Source of the DNA: an uncultured Clostridia bacterium
GTDB taxonomy: Bacteria; Bacillota; Clostridia; Oscillospirales; Oscillospiraceae
Direction of reading: 5' to 3'
DNA: 7,035 bases
Assembly: GCA_946405655.1 (NCBI GenBank)
Contig: CAMJHX010000067.1
Coordinates: 1 to 7,035, forward strand
Shown: positions 5,843 to 7,035 of the stretch, one piece after another
Layout of the letters: the number at the start of each line of letters is the position of its first letter
Position numbering within the stretch: the stretch's first letter is position 1
Notes under the pieces: generated by a model
Told to the model about the DNA's origin: nothing
What the model saw: the letters and a program-made list of their open reading frames with translations, nothing else
Database searches by the model: none
Program-made: the position numbers and the translations under genes

Positions 5843-5866
5843 AGGAAGCGATCTTTGGGCTATAAT
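5838..5866 (+). promoter_or_regulatory. Promoter of the LysR-family gene, perfect sigma-A consensus
   Basis: TTGACA (5838-5843), a 17-base spacer and TATAAT (5861-5866) match the full vegetative consensus with ideal spacing. Transcription should begin near 5873, about 36 bases before the start codon. A consensus promoter suggests strong basal firing unless repressed; the -35 overlaps the right arm of the inverted repeat, so self-repression is plausible. Confidence 0.9.
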
Positions 5867-5908
5867 CCTAACATAATATAACTTTTTCTAATACAAACGG
5901 AGGCAGAC

Positions 5909-6781
5909 ATGAGCTTAAAGCAGTATCGCGCCTTTTTAAAAACAGTGGAGCTCCGCTCGGTCTCACAGGCGGCGCAGGCGATGGGCATGACGCAGAGCGC
6001 CCTGACGCAGAACCTCGGCGCGCTCGAAAAGCAGTTCGGCTTTCGCCTGCTCGTGCGCAACAAGGCGGGCGTCCGGCTCACGCAGGAGGGGCGGCGGGTC
6101 TACCGCGCCGTTGAGCAGGTCGTGCGGGCGGACGAGGCGCTGCTCACCGCCGTGGAGGAGGTGCGCCGCAGCGGGGGAGACACGATCCGCATCGCCACGT
6201 TCAAGAGCGTCGCGGTCAACTGGCTCCCCGCCATGATGAAGGCGTTTCAGGCGGAGCACCCCGAGGCGGAGTTTCGCCTCTTCGACGGGGCGTACGCCGA
6301 GGTGGACGAATATGTGCGCACCGGCGCGGTGGATTTCGGCTTCGTGAGCCTGCCGGACGCGCTCGAGTGCGACATGATCCCCGTCAAGGAGGATCGCCTC
6401 CTCGCCGTGCTGCCGCAGGGCCACCCGCTCGCGGAGGCGCCGGCGGTGCCGGCGGCGCAGTTCGGAAAAGAGGCGGTCGTGAGCCTCGTCGACAGCACGA
6501 ACCAGGACGCCCTGCGCGTGCTCAGAGCCGCGGGCGTTGAGCCGCGCATCCGCTTTCAGACCGCGGATGACTACGCCATGCTCTCCATGGTCGAAACCGG
6601 CCTCGGCATCTGCATCACGCACGAGCTGGTGCTGAAGTCGGACAACCACAACGTCGTCGTCAAGGAGCTCGATCCCCCCGCCACAAGAACCATCGCCGTC
6701 GCGATCCCGAATTATAAGGAAGCGAGACCGATTGTGAAGCAGTTTATTGAGTTCGTGAAGGAGTGGACGAGGAATGAGTGA
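5909..6781 (+). CDS. LysR-family transcriptional regulator
   Basis: A 290-residue protein of typical LysR length. The N-terminal winged helix-turn-helix covers about residues 1-60: LKQYRAFLKTVELRSVSQAA, then MTQSALTQNLGALEKQFGFR and LLVRNKAGVRLTQEG. A linker helix (about 61-90) leads to the two-lobed effector-binding domain (91-290), which begins TIRIATFKSVAVNWLP and includes DFGFVSLPD and the MVETGLGICITHELV stretch typical of subdomain II. The ATG at 5909 has CGGAGG at 5898-5903, a suitable site. The gene is divergent from the putP symporter and shares a symmetric promoter region with it, so its likely job is to control putP and itself; proline or a related amino acid is a reasonable but unproven effector. 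The last codon and stop lie inside a heptamer repeat array belonging to the element downstream, so the natural C-terminus may have been changed by its insertion. Confidence 0.93.
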   Translation: MSLKQYRAFLKTVELRSVSQAAQAMGMTQSALTQNLGALEKQFGFRLLVRNKAGVRLTQEGRRVYRAVEQVVRADEALLTAVEEVRRSGGDTIRIATFKSVAVNWLPAMMKAFQAEHPEAEFRLFDGAYAEVDEYVRTGAVDFGFVSLPDALECDMIPVKEDRLLAVLPQGHPLAEAPAVPAAQFGKEAVVSLVDSTNQDALRVLRAAGVEPRIRFQTADDYAMLSMVETGLGICITHELVLKSDNHNVVVKELDPPATRTIAVAIPNYKEARPIVKQFIEFVKEWTRNE

Positions 6782-6990
6782 GGAGTTAGGAATTAGGAGT
6801 TAGGAGTTGACAAATGGTTCGTGCGCAGTAATCATTTGTCATCCTGAGCTTGTCGAAGGATCTTGGCAGTGCAGTAAAAGAGAACCGTCAGCGTTTGTCC
6901 AACTGCTCTGCCAAGATTCTTCGACTCCGCACTCCGTGCTCCGCTCAGAATGACAATCTTTATACGACTCCTCACTCCTCACTCCTAACT
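6777..6990. repeat. Non-coding inverted-repeat element with heptamer ends (MITE-like)
   Basis: The outer ends are short heptamer arrays in opposite orientation. AGTGAGG/AGTTAGG units occur at 6777-6811 (about five copies, some varied), and the complementary CCTCACT/CCTAACT units occur at 6966-6990 (about three and a half). The inner arms also pair: GTCATCCTGAGC...GTCGAAGGATCTTGGCAG (from 6838) matches the opposite strand of 6906-6956, which carries about 18 additional bases, GGAGCACGGAGTGCGGA-like, between the same two blocks. A smaller hairpin, GACAAATG/CATTTGTC, lies at 6809-6816 and 6833-6840. No reading frame of note lies inside. This and the terminator at the edge account for the gene-free stretch 6782-7035. 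It looks like a dispersed, non-autonomous element. Confidence 0.72.
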
Positions 6991-7004
6991 ATTATTTGCG
7001 CATG

Positions 7005-7035
7005 AAAAACCGCCCTCCGGCGTTGATTCGCCGGA
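7005..7035 (-). terminator. Partial terminator of a minus-strand gene beyond the window
   Basis: TCCGGCG (7016-7022) and CGCCGGA (7029-7035) form a seven-base-pair stem with a six-base loop at the window edge. On the minus strand this is followed by GGGCGG and then TTTTT (7005-7009). The stem would reach the T-tract if the sequence after 7035 continues with something like GGGCGG. It is therefore probably the 3' end of a convergent neighbour, cut by the window. Confidence 0.6.

Noticed and set aside
6777..6811. Heptamer array considered as a CRISPR-like or regulatory repeat array
   Set aside because: The units are seven bases, directly adjacent without spacers, and mirrored at the other end of the element, so they are element ends and not a CRISPR array.

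Overview
The window looks like chromosomal DNA from a high-GC, Gram-positive, anaerobic gut-type bacterium of the class Clostridia, most likely the Oscillospiraceae/Ruminococcaceae group. This is inferred from GC-rich third codon positions, strong GGAGG ribosome binding sites, sigma-A type promoters in AT-rich gaps, an S-layer-homology (SLH) cell-wall anchor, and GC-rich palindromic intergenic repeats of a kind common in such genomes. No rRNA, tRNA, CRISPR array, transposase or phage gene was found.

Left part (27-2900, plus strand): a tightly overlapping three-gene operon. It encodes an ECF sigma factor, a single-pass membrane protein with a short cytoplasmic head and a long Pro/Ala/Thr-rich stalk (probably its anti-sigma factor or sensor), and a secreted protein joining three SLH repeats to a complete serpin. 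The genes overlap by 11 and 4 bases, so they are probably translated together. The reading I favour is a signal-responsive module that displays a serine-protease inhibitor on the cell surface. The serpin's reactive loop has small/aliphatic residues near the predicted scissile bond, which would suit elastase-like proteases.

Middle part (2901-4231): a bidirectional terminator separates the serpin operon from a convergent minus-strand pair. That pair is a GtrA-family four-helix membrane protein (TTG start) followed, with a 4-base overlap, by a small lipoprotein. Upstream of the pair lie a plausible promoter, a ~147-bp palindromic repeat element with no gene, and the terminator of the next minus-strand gene.

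Right part (4182-6781): a minus-strand PutP-type sodium/proline symporter and a plus-strand LysR-family regulator are divergently transcribed from a 210-bp gap. Each has a TTGACA -35 box with a 17-bp spacer, and both -35 boxes lie inside the two arms of one inverted repeat. This arrangement suggests that the LysR protein controls the symporter and itself from shared sites.

Right edge (6777-7035): a second non-coding inverted-repeat element, ending in heptamer repeats and overlapping the LysR stop codon, is followed by what appears to be the terminator of a minus-strand gene beyond the window.
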